The notes under the pieces were generated by a model that made no database searches, had not been told where the DNA came from, and worked only from the letters and a program-made list of their open reading frames with translations. DNA of 42,528 nucleotides. Origin: Bacteroidota bacterium. GTDB taxonomy: Bacteria; Bacteroidota; Ignavibacteria; SZUA-365. Shown piece by piece: positions 25,185 through 33,982 of this stretch. Location of the stretch: the NCBI GenBank assembly GCA_023432805.1, contig JAEYUG010000024.1, positions 1 to 42,528 of the forward strand. The letters run 5' to 3'. Position 1 is the stretch's first letter; the number at the start of each line of letters is the position of its first letter. The translations under genes were made by a program, and so were the position numbers.

Positions 25185-25697
25185 GTGACTTTCTACGAAA
25201 TCCTCGAACAGATACGTCAGGAACTCGGCTTGACACAGGCGCAGTTCCTTCGGATGATCCGCACTCCGCGCGCGACGTACAAGAAATGGCGTGACAACCC
25301 CGACGCCTCTCCGCAGCCACAGAAGCTCGAGAGCGTTGGTGACGCCCTTCGTGTACGTTTCACCGTCGGTGCCGGCCGCCTCGTCACAGGCTGGCGCAGG
25401 ATGACTCCGAATGAAATGCCGTCGGGATTCAATCGCGGCTTCGAACCACCCTCTCCCTACTCCGTTCGCCGTATGGCGGCGAGTGCACACGAGCAGTATG
25501 AACGCATCGGCGCACCGGCAGGACCGTGGGACGCCCTCAGTGATGAGGACCGCTCCTTCTACGATCTGGCCTGGCGTGATGTGCTCGTACGCGTCGAGCA
25601 GCTCTCCCGTCGCTTCGAGCACGATGCAGGAGAAGCGGTGACTTCGTTCGAACGTCTTGTGATTGATCGTACGCTTCGGCGCAACACCGGCGACTAG
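25185..25697 (+). CDS. Helix-turn-helix (Cro/C1-type) protein with unknown C-terminal region
   Basis: A 170-residue protein from GTG 25185, or 172 residues from TTG 25179; no ATG start fits because the DNA-binding domain begins at once. Residues 1-55 read as a Cro/C1 helix-turn-helix (FYEILEQIRQELGLTQAQFL, then RMIRTPRATYKKW). The remaining 115 residues, including DALSDEDRSFYDLAWRDVLV, are mainly helical and I recognise no domain. The gene lies downstream of an A+T-rich stretch with TTGACA at 25150-25155 and TTATTTG at 25175-25181. If these form a promoter, the message would have almost no leader. It precedes the polysaccharide operon by about 180 bases and is a candidate local regulator. Confidence 0.65.
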   Translation: MTFYEILEQIRQELGLTQAQFLRMIRTPRATYKKWRDNPDASPQPQKLESVGDALRVRFTVGAGRLVTGWRRMTPNEMPSGFNRGFEPPSPYSVRRMAASAHEQYERIGAPAGPWDALSDEDRSFYDLAWRDVLVRVEQLSRRFEHDAGEAVTSFERLVIDRTLRRNTGD

Positions 25698-25727
25698 CAC
25701 TGTCCCATTCCGCATCCGACGTCCGCA

Positions 25728-25740
25728 CCCTCGGCGAGGG
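25728..25740. terminator. Weak hairpin after the Cro/C1-type gene
   Basis: CCCTCG / CGAGGG around a single base, 31 bases after the stop at 25697. The arms are short and no T-run follows, so termination is only possible. Nothing else recognisable lies in 25698-25808. Confidence 0.25.
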
Positions 25741-25808
25741 CCGCTTCCGCACGCTCGTTTCGCGCCCACAATCTCCCCTTTCTCCTGTTCAGGGCAGGTT
25801 CCGTACCA

Positions 25809-25839
25809 TTGATCCTCACATCCCCGGTGCGTAACTTGC
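25809..25839 (+). promoter_or_regulatory. Putative promoter of the polysaccharide operon
   Basis: TTG (25809-25811), 20 bases, TAACTTGC (25832-25839). The -7 has the same TAnnTTGC form as the candidate at 9463. The predicted start near 25845 gives a leader of about 35 bases to GTG 25880 and rules against TTG 25844 as start codon. Confidence 0.45.
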
Positions 25840-25879
25840 TGTCTTGCATCCACTCACGTCCACTCTGGCCAATCCATCT

Positions 25880-26914
25880 GTGAATTCACCTGACACCTTC
25901 CGTCCGTCGGCATTGCTGGTGACCGGAGGCGCGGGATTTATCGGGAGCACGTTCGTCCGCACGATCATCGACCGTGGGCAGCACGGCGACCGCTGCGTCG
26001 TGCTCGACAAACTCACCTATGCCGGTAATCTCGAGAATCTGGCCGGGTATGAAGGCCGGCTGACGTTCGTGCACGGCGACATTGCCGACGCGGATCTCGT
26101 GGCGCGCACCATTGAACAGCACGGCATCGACACCATCGTGCACTTCGCGGCCGAAAGCCATGTGGATCGCAGCATCCTGGGTCCCCTGACCTTCACACAG
26201 ACCAACGTGGTCGGCACGCACGTGCTGGTCGAATGCGCCCGCGCCGCAGGTGTGCGGCGCTTCCTGCACGTCTCCACCGACGAGGTGTACGGGTCGCTCG
26301 GCGCAGAGGGTTTCTTCACGGAAGACACGCCGCTCGATCCCACGAGTCCCTATGCCGCGTCGAAGGCGGCTTCCGATCTGATCGTGCTCGCATCCGCGCG
26401 CACCTTCGGCTTCCCCGCGATTGTCACGCGCTGCTCGAACAATTACGGTCCCTTCCAATTCCCGGAAAAACTCATTCCCCTCATGATCATGAATGCGCTC
26501 GGCGACGTGCCGCTCCCGGTCTACGGAGATGGACGAAACGTGCGCGACTGGATCCACACGCTCGACCATACCGATGCGCTGCTGGCGGTGCTCGAGCGGG
26601 GACGACCGGGCGAGGTGTACAACATCGGCGGTTCGAATGAGTGGACAAACATCGACATCGTACGGCGCATTCTCGCCGAGCTCGGCAAGCCCGAATCGCT
26701 GATCACGCATGTGACCGACCGGCTGGCGCATGACAGGCGCTATGCGATCGATGCATCGAAGATCCGACGTGAACTCGACTGGGAGCCGTCGATGGCCTTC
26801 GAGGAGGGACTCCGCGCGACGATCGACTGGTATGTGGCACATCCCGACTGGCTGGCCCACGTGCGGTCGGGTGCATACATGGCGTATTACGAACAACAAT
26901 ACACTCGCAGGTAG
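25880..26914 (+). CDS. rmlB: dTDP-glucose 4,6-dehydratase
   Basis: A 344-residue short-chain dehydrogenase/reductase of normal length. It converts dTDP-glucose to dTDP-4-keto-6-deoxyglucose, the branch point to rhamnose and amino-deoxysugars. Visible features are the NAD-binding GGAGFIG (16-22), the DKLTYAGNLENL segment (43-54) diagnostic of RmlB, HFAAESHVDRS (88-98), the catalytic T133-D134-E135 (STDEVYGS), Y158xxxK162 (YAASK), and NNYGPFQFPEKLIP. GTG 25880 is preferred; TTG 25844 is an in-frame alternative but lies at the predicted transcript start. It is the first gene of the operon. The usual partners rmlA, rmlC and rmlD are absent from the window and must be elsewhere if rhamnose is made. 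Confidence 0.92.
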   Translation: MNSPDTFRPSALLVTGGAGFIGSTFVRTIIDRGQHGDRCVVLDKLTYAGNLENLAGYEGRLTFVHGDIADADLVARTIEQHGIDTIVHFAAESHVDRSILGPLTFTQTNVVGTHVLVECARAAGVRRFLHVSTDEVYGSLGAEGFFTEDTPLDPTSPYAASKAASDLIVLASARTFGFPAIVTRCSNNYGPFQFPEKLIPLMIMNALGDVPLPVYGDGRNVRDWIHTLDHTDALLAVLERGRPGEVYNIGGSNEWTNIDIVRRILAELGKPESLITHVTDRLAHDRRYAIDASKIRRELDWEPSMAFEEGLRATIDWYVAHPDWLAHVRSGAYMAYYEQQYTRR

Positions 26915-26969
26915 GCTGCCGTCTCGCAGCAACGCTGCCCCACTTCCACAATCACCCCGAGGGGTGCCC

Positions 26970-28289
26970 GTGAACATCCAAGAAAAGCTTCGTTCCAAAC
27001 AGATCAGCATCGGCGTGGTCGGTCTCGGCTACGTCGGTCTTCCGCTCGCCGTCGAATACGCGATGGCCGGATACCGTACCATCGGCATCGACGTGGATCC
27101 CGCCAAGGTCGCCTCGATCAACAAGGGCGTCAACTACATTGACGATGTGCCCGATGCGGACCTCTACACCGTCGTATCCAACGGCATGTTTTCGGCAGAG
27201 GACCACTATCGCAGCATTCCGGATCTCGATGTCGTCTTCATCTGCGTGCCGACACCCTTCACCGAGATGAAGGATCCAGACATCAGCTACATCATGCAGG
27301 CGACCGAGGGCATTGCGGCGGGATTGCGCAAGGACCATGTCGTCATCCTCAAGAGCACAACATTTCCGAACACGACCGAGGGCTACGTGCAGCCCGTGCT
27401 CGAGCGCACCGGCATGAAGGCCGGTCGCGACTACTATCTCGCCTTCTCGCCCGAACGCATCGATCCCGGCAACAAGATCTTCACCACGGCCAACACGCCG
27501 GTCGTGGTGGGCGGTGTGACGAAGAAGTGCACCGACATCGCCTCGCAGGCCTGCGCGCTCGTGATCCAGCAGGTCGTGAAGGTGTCGAATCCGAAGGTCG
27601 CCGAGATGGAAAAGCTGCTCGAGAACATCTTCCGGTCGGTGAACATCGCACTCGTCAACGAGATGGCGATGCTCTGCGACCGCATGGGCGGCATCAACAT
27701 CTGGGAGGTGGTGGATGCGGCAAAGACGAAACCCTTCGGGTTCATGCCGTTCTATCCCGGTCCCGGCATCGGAGGCCACTGCATCCTCATCGATCCCTAC
27801 TACCTCAGCTGGCTGGCGCGCAAATACGACTTCCAGACCAACTTCATCACGCTTGCCGCCGAGACCAACGAGAGCATGCCGTTCTACGTCAAGAACATGG
27901 TGTTCCGCGAAGTCAGCCTCATGCCCGTGTCCGTTCGCGATGCGAAGATCCTCATGCTCGGCGTGGCCTTCAAACGCGACGTCGACGACACGCGCCATTC
28001 CCCGGCGCTGCGCGTGATGGAGCTGCTGTTCCAGGACCAGGTGCGCAACATCATCTACAACGATCCCTGGGTGCCCTCGATCACGGTCGAAGGCAAGCGT
28101 CTGCGCTCGCAGAAGCTCACCCCCGAGCTGATCGCGTCGGTCGACTGCGTGGTGATCACCACCGACCACTCCGACTACGACTACGACATGATCGTCAAGC
28201 ATGCACGGCACGTCGTCGACACGCGCAACGCCACGCGCAATGTCAAGGGGAAGAACTCCCACGTCACCGTGCTGGGCGACGGCCGCTGA
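26970..28289 (+). CDS. wbpA: UDP-N-acetylglucosamine 6-dehydrogenase (WbpA-type nucleotide-sugar dehydrogenase)
   Basis: A 439-residue NAD-dependent dehydrogenase. The start is GTG 26970, preceded by GAGGGG at ideal distance; the frame is open further upstream but runs through rmlB. The Rossmann motif is GLGYVG (18-23). The segment KSTTFPNTTEGYVQPVLE, the sequence YYLAFSPERIDPGN, and the catalytic C271 in GIGGHCILIDPYYLS are typical of the UDP-GlcNAc dehydrogenase branch (WbpA) rather than UDP-glucose dehydrogenase. It oxidises C6 of the hexosamine to a uronic acid. With the epimerase gene next to it, overlapping by one base (TGATG), the likely joint product is UDP-ManNAc uronic acid. Which of the two enzymes acts first is not decided by sequence. 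Confidence 0.88.
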   Translation: MNIQEKLRSKQISIGVVGLGYVGLPLAVEYAMAGYRTIGIDVDPAKVASINKGVNYIDDVPDADLYTVVSNGMFSAEDHYRSIPDLDVVFICVPTPFTEMKDPDISYIMQATEGIAAGLRKDHVVILKSTTFPNTTEGYVQPVLERTGMKAGRDYYLAFSPERIDPGNKIFTTANTPVVVGGVTKKCTDIASQACALVIQQVVKVSNPKVAEMEKLLENIFRSVNIALVNEMAMLCDRMGGINIWEVVDAAKTKPFGFMPFYPGPGIGGHCILIDPYYLSWLARKYDFQTNFITLAAETNESMPFYVKNMVFREVSLMPVSVRDAKILMLGVAFKRDVDDTRHSPALRVMELLFQDQVRNIIYNDPWVPSITVEGKRLRSQKLTPELIASVDCVVITTDHSDYDYDMIVKHARHVVDTRNATRNVKGKNSHVTVLGDGR

Positions 28290-29392
28290 TGCATACCTTT
28301 CTCTCCGTCGTCGGTGCGCGGCCCAACTTCATGAAGGTCGCACCCATCCACCGGGCGCTCGCGCGACATGCCGATCGCGTGCGGCACGTGATCGTGCATA
28401 CCGGACAACACTACGACGAGAAGATGTCGAAGGTGTTCTTCGAGGATCTCGAGCTGCCGGTACCCGACGTGTATCTCGGCATCGGTTCCGGCACGCATGC
28501 CGAGCAGACCGCCCGGGTGATGATCGCCTTCGAGCAGACCCTCCTCGAGGTGAAGCCCGATGTGGTGATCGTCGTCGGCGATGTCAACTCGACGCTCGCC
28601 TGCAGCGTCACCTGCGCCAAGCTGCAGGTGCCCGTCGTGCATGTGGAGTCCGGTCTACGCAGCTTCGACCGCACCATGCCCGAGGAGATCAACCGCATGG
28701 TGACCGACATTCTCAGCGACATGCTCTTCGTAACCGAACCGGCGGGAATCGCCAACCTCCGGCACGAGGGCATCCCCGACGAGAAGGTGCACCTGGTCGG
28801 AGACGTGATGATCGATTCGATCGCACAGTACCGCGCGAAGGCCGCACAGTCGGGCATCCTCGCAGAGCATGGTCTTGCGCCGCGCGCGTACACGCTTGTC
28901 ACCCTGCACCGTCCGTCGAACGTCGACGTGCGCGAGAATCTCGAGAAGGTGCTCGACATCTTCGAGCAGATCCATCCCGACACGACGCTGATCTTCCCGA
29001 TCCATCCCCGCACGAGAAAGCGCATCGACGAGTTCGCGCTCGCAGACCGCTTCCGTGCGATGGAGCGGCTCGTGCTCTGCGATCCGATCGGCTACCTCGA
29101 TTTCCTCTGCCTGATGGACAACGCCCAACTCATCCTCACCGACTCGGGCGGCATCCAGGAGGAAAGCACGTTTCTCGAGGTACCGTGCCTGACGCTGCGC
29201 GAGAATACCGAACGTCCCGTAACCATCGACGTCGGCACCAACCAGCTGCTCGGGCTCGACGTCCCGCTCGTGGTCGCGAAGGCGCGCGACGTGTACGCGG
29301 GGCATCCCAAGACGGGCCGCATCCCGGAGATGTGGGACGGCCGCGCCGCGGAACGCATCGTCACCATTCTGCTGGAGCGCTACGCCCGATGA
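28289..29392 (+). CDS. wecB: UDP-N-acetylglucosamine 2-epimerase, non-hydrolysing
   Basis: A 367-residue enzyme of normal length interconverting UDP-GlcNAc and UDP-ManNAc or the corresponding uronic acids. Family motifs are VVGARPNFMKVAPI (7-20), HTGQHYDEKMS (37-47), D98 in VVGDVNST, E120 in HVESGLRSFDR, E132 in MPEEINR, TLHRPSNVD (about 212-220), and the UDP-binding LTDSGGIQEES with LRENTERP. The start ATG shares a base with the stop of the dehydrogenase gene, and its own stop overlaps the next gene by ATGA, so these steps are translationally coupled to export-gene expression. Confidence 0.93.
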   Translation: MHTFLSVVGARPNFMKVAPIHRALARHADRVRHVIVHTGQHYDEKMSKVFFEDLELPVPDVYLGIGSGTHAEQTARVMIAFEQTLLEVKPDVVIVVGDVNSTLACSVTCAKLQVPVVHVESGLRSFDRTMPEEINRMVTDILSDMLFVTEPAGIANLRHEGIPDEKVHLVGDVMIDSIAQYRAKAAQSGILAEHGLAPRAYTLVTLHRPSNVDVRENLEKVLDIFEQIHPDTTLIFPIHPRTRKRIDEFALADRFRAMERLVLCDPIGYLDFLCLMDNAQLILTDSGGIQEESTFLEVPCLTLRENTERPVTIDVGTNQLLGLDVPLVVAKARDVYAGHPKTGRIPEMWDGRAAERIVTILLERYAR

Positions 29393-31224
29393 CACGCATC
29401 CCTACCCTCCTCCTGCTCGCCTGCGCGCTGTCGTCGACCGCGTTCGGCCAGGCGATGGAAACCTACCAGGCCCAGAAGAAGGCCGAGAAGTCCGAACCCA
29501 ACCGCTTCCTCAAGGCCGAGTCGCTCGAAAAAACCGACCAGCTCGGCCGCTACTACCGGCGCGCGTTCAGCGACCGGTCCCGACGCGGCAGTTCGATCTT
29601 CGGTGCGCGGACGGGCACGGGCGGCGAGGGGATGGACGCGGGCACCATGACCACCGGCGTGTTCGAAGGTCCGATCGATCCGGCACAGTACCGCCTCGGT
29701 CCCATGGACCTGCTCGCCATCAACATCTGGGGCGACATGCCGGCCTCGCTCACGGTCGTCGTCACCCCCGAGGGCAGCGTGCTCGTGCCCACGGTGGGGG
29801 AAATCCCGGTGCGGAATCGCTCGCTGGCGGACGCAAAATCCCTCATCAGCGCCGAAGTGAAACGCCGCTACCCCCGTGCGGAAGCCACCGTCACGCTCAT
29901 GACGCCGCGGCTCTTCACCGTGCATGTTTCCGGGGTGATCGAAACGCCCGGCGCCTACGAGGCTTCCGCTGTGGATCGCGCCGAGCGCATCATCGCGCTC
30001 GCCTCGCTCGTGCAACCGAAGACGGATGCCGCCACCACGACATCCCGCCAGTATCTGGAAGATCCCGACCGGAACATCTCGTACGCGCAGGCGCAGACCG
30101 AGCGTGCGCGGAGCATGTCGCTGCGTGCGATCAGGATTCTGCGGGGACGCGACACGCTCGGGGTGGATCTGCTGCGGTATTACGCGACGGGCGATGTGAC
30201 ATGCAATCCCACGCTGCTTGACGGGGATGTGATCGTCGTGCCTCCTGAACAGCTGGCGGGCAACACGGTGAGCATCACCGGAGCCGTGCGGTTGCCTGGT
30301 AGCTACGAGTTCCGTGCAGGCGACAGTCTTTCGCTCATGCTGCGCATCGCGCAGGGATTCACCGAGCAGGCGATCACCGATTCGGTCGAGGTGCTGCGCA
30401 CATCGGCCGATGGCGCGCGCTTCGAACGTCTCGTGCGGGACGGTGCGCGCGTGCTGCGGGGCGATGAGGACCTCGCGCTGGAAGCGAATGACCGCGTGCT
30501 CGTGCGCGAACGGAAATCGGCTCCCCTGATGGCGAGTGTGATGATCCGCGGCGAAGTGCAGCGTCCCGGCAGCTATTCGGTGTCGCCGAACGGCACGCTG
30601 CTGACACAGGTGCTGGCGATGGCAGGTGGATTCACCGATCAGGCCGCGCGTGTCGAGGTGATGGTCATCCGTCGCGACCCCAATGCAGCGCTTGATCCTC
30701 TCCGAAGCATCCCCGACTACGAGCGTCTGACGGATCTGCGTTTGAGCGACATGAACAAGGAGGAGCGCGAGTACTTCACCCTCGAGAGCGCGCTCAAGCG
30801 CAACACTGCCGCCTTCGATGCGCGACGGCTCTTTCTGACTGGCGACGCGGCGGCCGACATCACCCTGCGCGACGGCGACGAAATCGTCGTGCCCGAAACC
30901 CAGCACACCGTGTACGTGTTCGGCCAGGTCGCACGACCCGGACACGTGACGTACGCAAGGGACGAGGACCTCGACTACTACCTCGATCATGCAGGCGGCA
31001 CGTCTGCGGAGGCGAAGACCGGCGACATCCGCGTGATCAAGGCCGGCTCGAAGAACTGGGTGGATCCCGACGACACGCCGATCGAACCGGGCGACGCGAT
31101 CTGGATTCCGCGCAAGCTCGAGCGGGATTTCTTCTTCTACTTCACCGCGATCCGCGACGTGCTGCAGGCATCCGTCGCCATCGCAACCGTCTATCTGCTG
31201 CTACAGCAGATCAAGGGGAGATGA
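29389..31224 (+). CDS. Wza-like polysaccharide export protein with four SLBB domains
   Basis: A 611-residue outer-membrane polysaccharide export protein. The signal peptide is MTRIPTLLLLACALSSTAFG. The LLAC tetrapeptide is a poor lipobox (Leu at -2), so lipid attachment is uncertain. A basic, low-complexity segment covers about 25-95. The Poly_export domain runs about 98-172 (YRLGPMDLLAINIWGD). Four SLBB units carry the G-V-x-x-P-G signature at about 180-190 (VSGVIETPGAY), 296-306 (ITGAVRLPGSY), 386-396 (IRGEVQRPGSY) and 509-519 (VFGQVARPGHV). The C-terminal helix, about 588-606 (RDVLQASVAIATVYLLLQQ), is where Wza spans the outer membrane. It is larger than E. coli Wza because of the extra SLBB units. 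It should form the export channel for the operon's polymer. Confidence 0.9.
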   Translation: MTRIPTLLLLACALSSTAFGQAMETYQAQKKAEKSEPNRFLKAESLEKTDQLGRYYRRAFSDRSRRGSSIFGARTGTGGEGMDAGTMTTGVFEGPIDPAQYRLGPMDLLAINIWGDMPASLTVVVTPEGSVLVPTVGEIPVRNRSLADAKSLISAEVKRRYPRAEATVTLMTPRLFTVHVSGVIETPGAYEASAVDRAERIIALASLVQPKTDAATTTSRQYLEDPDRNISYAQAQTERARSMSLRAIRILRGRDTLGVDLLRYYATGDVTCNPTLLDGDVIVVPPEQLAGNTVSITGAVRLPGSYEFRAGDSLSLMLRIAQGFTEQAITDSVEVLRTSADGARFERLVRDGARVLRGDEDLALEANDRVLVRERKSAPLMASVMIRGEVQRPGSYSVSPNGTLLTQVLAMAGGFTDQAARVEVMVIRRDPNAALDPLRSIPDYERLTDLRLSDMNKEEREYFTLESALKRNTAAFDARRLFLTGDAAADITLRDGDEIVVPETQHTVYVFGQVARPGHVTYARDEDLDYYLDHAGGTSAEAKTGDIRVIKAGSKNWVDPDDTPIEPGDAIWIPRKLERDFFFYFTAIRDVLQASVAIATVYLLLQQIKGR

Positions 31225-31227
31225 CGC

Positions 31228-32475
31228 ATGGACACTTCCGGGACGTCCCACCCCGAGCCGCAGAACGACGAGCGCACGCGCGACGTCAACGTGTGGCACT
31301 ACCTGCAGATCCTCGTCCACTGGCGCCGTTTTCTCGTCGTCAACGTCGGCATCATCGTCGCGATCGCGATCGCGATCACGCTGCTCATGCCCAACCGCTA
31401 CCGCAGCACCGCGTCGGTGCTCGCGCCGAAGCAGGAGGGTGGGATGGGATCGACGATTTCACAGCTGACCAAGGACTTCCTTCCCTCGGGCATGCTCGGG
31501 AAGCTGGGCACGAATCAGGGTGCGTACAACTACCTCGCGATTCTCAACAGCCGCACGGCGAAGGAGGCGGTCGTCCGCACGTTCGACCTGACGAAGGTCT
31601 ACCAGTCGAAGAACGGATCGATCGAGCGCGCGGTGCGCGAGCTGGAGGGCTATTGCAGCTTCGATCTCGGCGAGAACGGCGATGTGATCATTTCGGTGAC
31701 CGACGAGGATCCGAAGCGCGCCGCCGACATGACCAACCATTTTGTCGAGATGCTGAACACGATCAGTGTGCAGCTCAGCACGCAGGAGGCGAAGAACAAC
31801 CGCCTCTTCCTCGAGAAGCGCTACAACCAGGCACGCGCCGACATGCACGCCGTCGAGGATTCCCTGAAGGCCTTCCAGTCCCGCCACGGCATCTACGCCC
31901 TGCCCGAGCAGACCAAGGCCGCCATCGAGGGAGCCGCACAGCTGCAGGCCCAGGCGGCCGTCGCCGAAGTGGAACTCGACATCATCCGACGCTCGCTCGG
32001 GTCCGACAATCCCGAAGCCCGGCTGAAGGAATCTGAGATTCGCGCCCTGACCGACAAGGTGCGCGCAATGAAATTCGGATCGAAGGATCCTGATCTACGC
32101 GATTCCGACCTGTTCATTCCGTTCAAGGACGTCCCCGAACTCGGCATGCAGTATCTGCGGCTGTATCGGGAGTACGAAATCCAGAACCGCATCCAGCAGC
32201 TTGTGATCCCCATGTACGAGCAGGCCAAGGTCGACGAGCAGAAGACCACGCCCGTCGTGCTCGTGCTCGACGCCGGTGTGCCGAGCGAAAAGAAAGATTC
32301 ACCCAAACGCATGTTCATCGTACTGGCCGCGGCGATCATGGGATTCTTCGTCTTCGCGTTCTTCGTGTATCTGATGGCGAGCGTTCTCGCACGCACCGAA
32401 CCCGCCACCTCGATCGAGCTGCGTCTGCGCAACGGCGTGGCACGCGTCGCCCGCTGGTACCGCGTGCGGTTGTGA
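31228..32475 (+). CDS. Wzz-type chain-length determinant without kinase domain
   Basis: A 415-residue polysaccharide co-polymerase. A first membrane helix at about 35-54 (FLVVNVGIIVAIAIAITLLM) is followed by the family motif PNRYRSTASVLAP. The long periplasmic part is largely helical or coiled-coil (about 180-350, with EKRYNQARADMHAVEDSL). A second helix lies near 370-392 (FIVLAAAIMGFFVFAFFVYL), then about 25 basic cytoplasmic residues. The tail has no Walker A/B or tyrosine cluster, so this is a Wzz or split-type protein, not a full Wzc tyrosine kinase. It sits three bases after the Wza-like gene, the usual neighbour. Confidence 0.88.
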   Translation: MDTSGTSHPEPQNDERTRDVNVWHYLQILVHWRRFLVVNVGIIVAIAIAITLLMPNRYRSTASVLAPKQEGGMGSTISQLTKDFLPSGMLGKLGTNQGAYNYLAILNSRTAKEAVVRTFDLTKVYQSKNGSIERAVRELEGYCSFDLGENGDVIISVTDEDPKRAADMTNHFVEMLNTISVQLSTQEAKNNRLFLEKRYNQARADMHAVEDSLKAFQSRHGIYALPEQTKAAIEGAAQLQAQAAVAEVELDIIRRSLGSDNPEARLKESEIRALTDKVRAMKFGSKDPDLRDSDLFIPFKDVPELGMQYLRLYREYEIQNRIQQLVIPMYEQAKVDEQKTTPVVLVLDAGVPSEKKDSPKRMFIVLAAAIMGFFVFAFFVYLMASVLARTEPATSIELRLRNGVARVARWYRVRL

Positions 32476-32488
32476 TGCTGCACCGCCG

Positions 32489-33982
32489 ATGTCACGCCTC
32501 CTGACCAATTCCCTCTTCAACCTGCTGGGCCAGGTCCTGCCCCTCGTCATCGCGCTTGTCGCATGGCCGCTCGCCATTGGTGGACTCGGGCTCGAGCTGG
32601 CGGGGGTACTGACGTTTGCGTGGACAATGCTCGGCTATTTCGCCTTCTTCGATCTGGGACTCGGTCGCGGCACGACGAAGTTCTTTGCCGAGGCGCTGCA
32701 GCAGAAGCGGCACGACGATCTTGCCGACATTCTCTGGGTGTCGTTCATGCTCAATGTCGCGATCGGCCTACTCACGCTTGCCGTGCTCATGCTCTCTGCG
32801 TCCACCCTTGTGCACGCATTGAACGTGCCCGCCGCGCGTGTCGAGCTGACAACGACCGTCTTCAGGGTGCTTGCGCTCTCGATTCCCGCCGTCACCGTGA
32901 CTGCCGTGTTGCGCGGCATCCTCGAAGCCGCCGAGCGGTTTGATCTCGTGAACCTGATCAAGGTGCCGTCCAACAGCGCCCTGTTCCTGATTCCTGCCGT
33001 CTGCATTCCCCTCGGGATGGATCTCGTACCGATCGTGGCGCTGATGGTGGCCTCACGCTGGGCGACGGTCATCGCCTATTTCTGGTCCGTCGCCCGTCGC
33101 TTCCCCTCGCCCGTGCGGGCCTTCACCTTCCGGCCGGCGCGAGCCGGCGCACTGCTTCGCTATGGCGGCTGGGTGAGCGTCTCGAATCTGATGAATCCCC
33201 TCGTCACCTATGGCGAGCGCTTCCTCATTCCTGGCATGCTGTCGCTGACCATGCTCACCTATTACACCGCGCCCTTCGAGCTCGTGGCACGCATGGCGAT
33301 CATCCCCGCGAGCATTTCGCTGACCCTTTTCCCCCGTTTCAGCGGAGGTGGACTTGCAGGTGACGCAGACGCGCGCGCGCTCCTTGTTCGTCCCAGCATC
33401 TACCTCGTGCTCGTCATGACTCCCCTCGCCCTCGTCTTCCTCGCCTTCGCGCCGGAGATCCTGCATCTCTGGCTCGGAGGCGATTTCGCGGACGTGGCTG
33501 CGACGATGCTCATGGTGCTCGCCGTGTCGTTCTTCTTCAACGCGCTGGCCTACGTGCCACTCGCGGCCCTGCAGGGCATGGGCCGTCCGGACGTGAAGGC
33601 CTGGCTCGACATCGTGGCGGCCCTCCTCTTCGGTGCGCTCTGCTGGTTCGGCATCACCTGGTTCGGCATCACGGGAGCGGCTTGGGCCAAGCTCGCCGTC
33701 ACCCTGCTCGACACCGTTGTGCTGCTCATCTTCGCGCTGCGCCTGCTCGGTGTTCCAGGCGGCATCTTCCTTTCCGATGGCATGGGTTCCCTACTCGCCC
33801 TGAGTTGCGCGATGTTCGCGCTCGCGTTCGCGGCGACTCAGATGGATCTCCCGATCCTTGTGCGCGCCCTGCTCTTCACCTCGCTGCTCGCGGGCTTCCT
33901 GCTGCGTTTCTGGCGGCATGCTGCGACCGACGACGACCGCGCACGCTTCCGCCTCGCCGTCGCCCGGTGGAGGAGTGCCTGA
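32489..33982 (+). CDS. Wzx-like polysaccharide flippase (MOP superfamily)
   Basis: A 497-residue polytopic inner-membrane protein with about 12-14 hydrophobic segments. The N-terminus MSRLLTNSLFNLLGQVLPLV and the DLGLGRGTTKFFAEAL stretch (about 56-71) are typical of oligosaccharide flippases of the Wzx/RfbX group. FLIPGMLSLTMLTYYTAPFE at about 244-263 also fits. It should move the undecaprenyl-linked repeat unit to the periplasmic face for polymerisation. The stop is shared with the start of the next gene (TGATG), and AGGAG just before the stop can serve that gene. Confidence 0.85.
   Translation: MSRLLTNSLFNLLGQVLPLVIALVAWPLAIGGLGLELAGVLTFAWTMLGYFAFFDLGLGRGTTKFFAEALQQKRHDDLADILWVSFMLNVAIGLLTLAVLMLSASTLVHALNVPAARVELTTTVFRVLALSIPAVTVTAVLRGILEAAERFDLVNLIKVPSNSALFLIPAVCIPLGMDLVPIVALMVASRWATVIAYFWSVARRFPSPVRAFTFRPARAGALLRYGGWVSVSNLMNPLVTYGERFLIPGMLSLTMLTYYTAPFELVARMAIIPASISLTLFPRFSGGGLAGDADARALLVRPSIYLVLVMTPLALVFLAFAPEILHLWLGGDFADVAATMLMVLAVSFFFNALAYVPLAALQGMGRPDVKAWLDIVAALLFGALCWFGITWFGITGAAWAKLAVTLLDTVVLLIFALRLLGVPGGIFLSDGMGSLLALSCAMFALAFAATQMDLPILVRALLFTSLLAGFLLRFWRHAATDDDRARFRLAVARWRSA

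Noticed and set aside
26730..26969. Extension of the UDP-GlcNAc dehydrogenase frame into rmlB
   Set aside because: It is out of frame with rmlB and Arg/Ser-rich; GTG 26970 has a good ribosome-binding site and starts the Rossmann fold.
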